This document shows positions 34,268 through 34,464 of a stretch of DNA of 34,464 bases, in pieces. The stretch is from Oceanospirillum beijerinckii DSM 7166 (GTDB taxonomy: Bacteria; Pseudomonadota; Gammaproteobacteria; Pseudomonadales; Halomonadaceae). Both the position numbers and the translations under genes were made by a program. The stretch covers positions 1 through 34,464 of the forward strand of contig NZ_AULT01000057.1 of the NCBI RefSeq assembly GCF_000422425.1, written 5' to 3'. Position 1 is the first letter of the stretch. Each line of letters begins with the position of its first letter. The notes beneath the pieces were generated by a model that did not search any database, was not told the DNA's origin, and was given only the letters and a program-made list of their open reading frames with translations.

Positions 34268-34464
34268 TATCTTGATTCTCGATGTACTCTTTGAGCACTT
34301 CAACTGGTGCTCCGCCTGCAGTCAGCAGGCAGTAAGCTCGACTCCAGAGCACTGGTTTCCAATAATACTCTTTCAGGTGCTCTGAGAACTCTTTTCGAAT
34401 CTTTCGGCTTGTGACCGTTTTTAGGCTGTTTACCAGCTTAGATGGCTGAATCGTCGGGTTAAGT
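34257..34464 (-). CDS. tnpA: IS200/IS605 family transposase TnpA, C-terminal part (cut by window end)
   Basis: Reading leftward from the window edge gives LVNSLKTVTSRKIRKEFSEH, then LKEYYWKPVLWSRAYCLLTA and GGAPVEVLKEYIENQ before a stop at 34257. This is the conserved C-terminal third of the Y1 HUH transposase of IS200/IS605 elements, including the Lys-rich helix, the LWS-x-x-Y strand and the final helix with Tyr followed by I-E-N-Q, where the Tyr is catalytic. About 68 residues are present; the HUH histidines would lie beyond the window. The stop codon sits in a hairpin. No frameshift is seen in the visible part. Confidence 0.85.
   Translation of the reverse strand, partial: LNPTIQPSKLVNSLKTVTSRKIRKEFSEHLKEYYWKPVLWSRAYCLLTAGGAPVEVLKEYIENQDRPT

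Overview
The window looks like a stretch of a gammaproteobacterial chromosome. The combination of an E. coli-like XthA, DinG, an RhlB-type DEAD-box helicase, a dadA/ridA/alr cluster, an imelysin iron operon and several c-di-GMP enzymes fits a free-living aquatic member of the Oceanospirillales/Amphritea-Neptunomonas sort. That placement is inference from protein style, not from a marker gene. No tRNA, rRNA or CRISPR array was seen.

Layout. Positions 1-1200 are a REP/RAYT locus: a REP-associated tyrosine transposase flanked by inverted REP palindromes, a 93-bp duplication on its left and three exact-period 116-bp units on its right. Positions 1220-6813 are accessory DNA. They hold a GIY-YIG nuclease-like gene, a decayed YhgA/Rpn-type nuclease, an intact PD-(D/E)XK transposase-family protein, the decayed N-terminus of a SWIM zinc-finger gene, a large helical protein resembling the other half of SWIM proteins, and an AAA-ATPase-like/PD-(D/E)XK protein with a perfect 18-bp palindrome upstream.

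From 7004 the content is more ordinary: xthA, a small basic protein, then a leftward operon (13469-8263) coding an imelysin lipoprotein, a di-heme oxidoreductase, a second imelysin-like protein and a Tat-exported DUF1513 protein. This is a periplasmic iron or metal handling module. Rightward genes follow: an FMN/Fe-S glutamate-synthase-like membrane protein, an RhlB-like helicase with a heavily structured leader, a dCache-GGDEF-EAL protein and dinG. After a 705-bp gap comes the D-alanine catabolism cluster dadA-ridA-alr, which interconverts L- and D-alanine and oxidises D-alanine to pyruvate, with RidA clearing reactive imine/enamine intermediates.

The right part (25.7-33.6 kb) is mostly leftward single genes: a small membrane protein, a REP pair, a metaxin-like GST, a luciferase-like oxidoreductase, a 7TMR-DISM/GGDEF cyclase, an LRAT-like/YkvA pair and a LysR regulator divergent from a LysE exporter. 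The window ends in a 65-aa orphan and the 3' end of an IS200/IS605-type transposase. Mobile or accessory material therefore marks both edges, with a second REP pair in the middle of the right half. The parts most worth testing for something new are the SWIM-like/AAA-nuclease block, the REP arrays, and the structured leaders of rhlB and alr.
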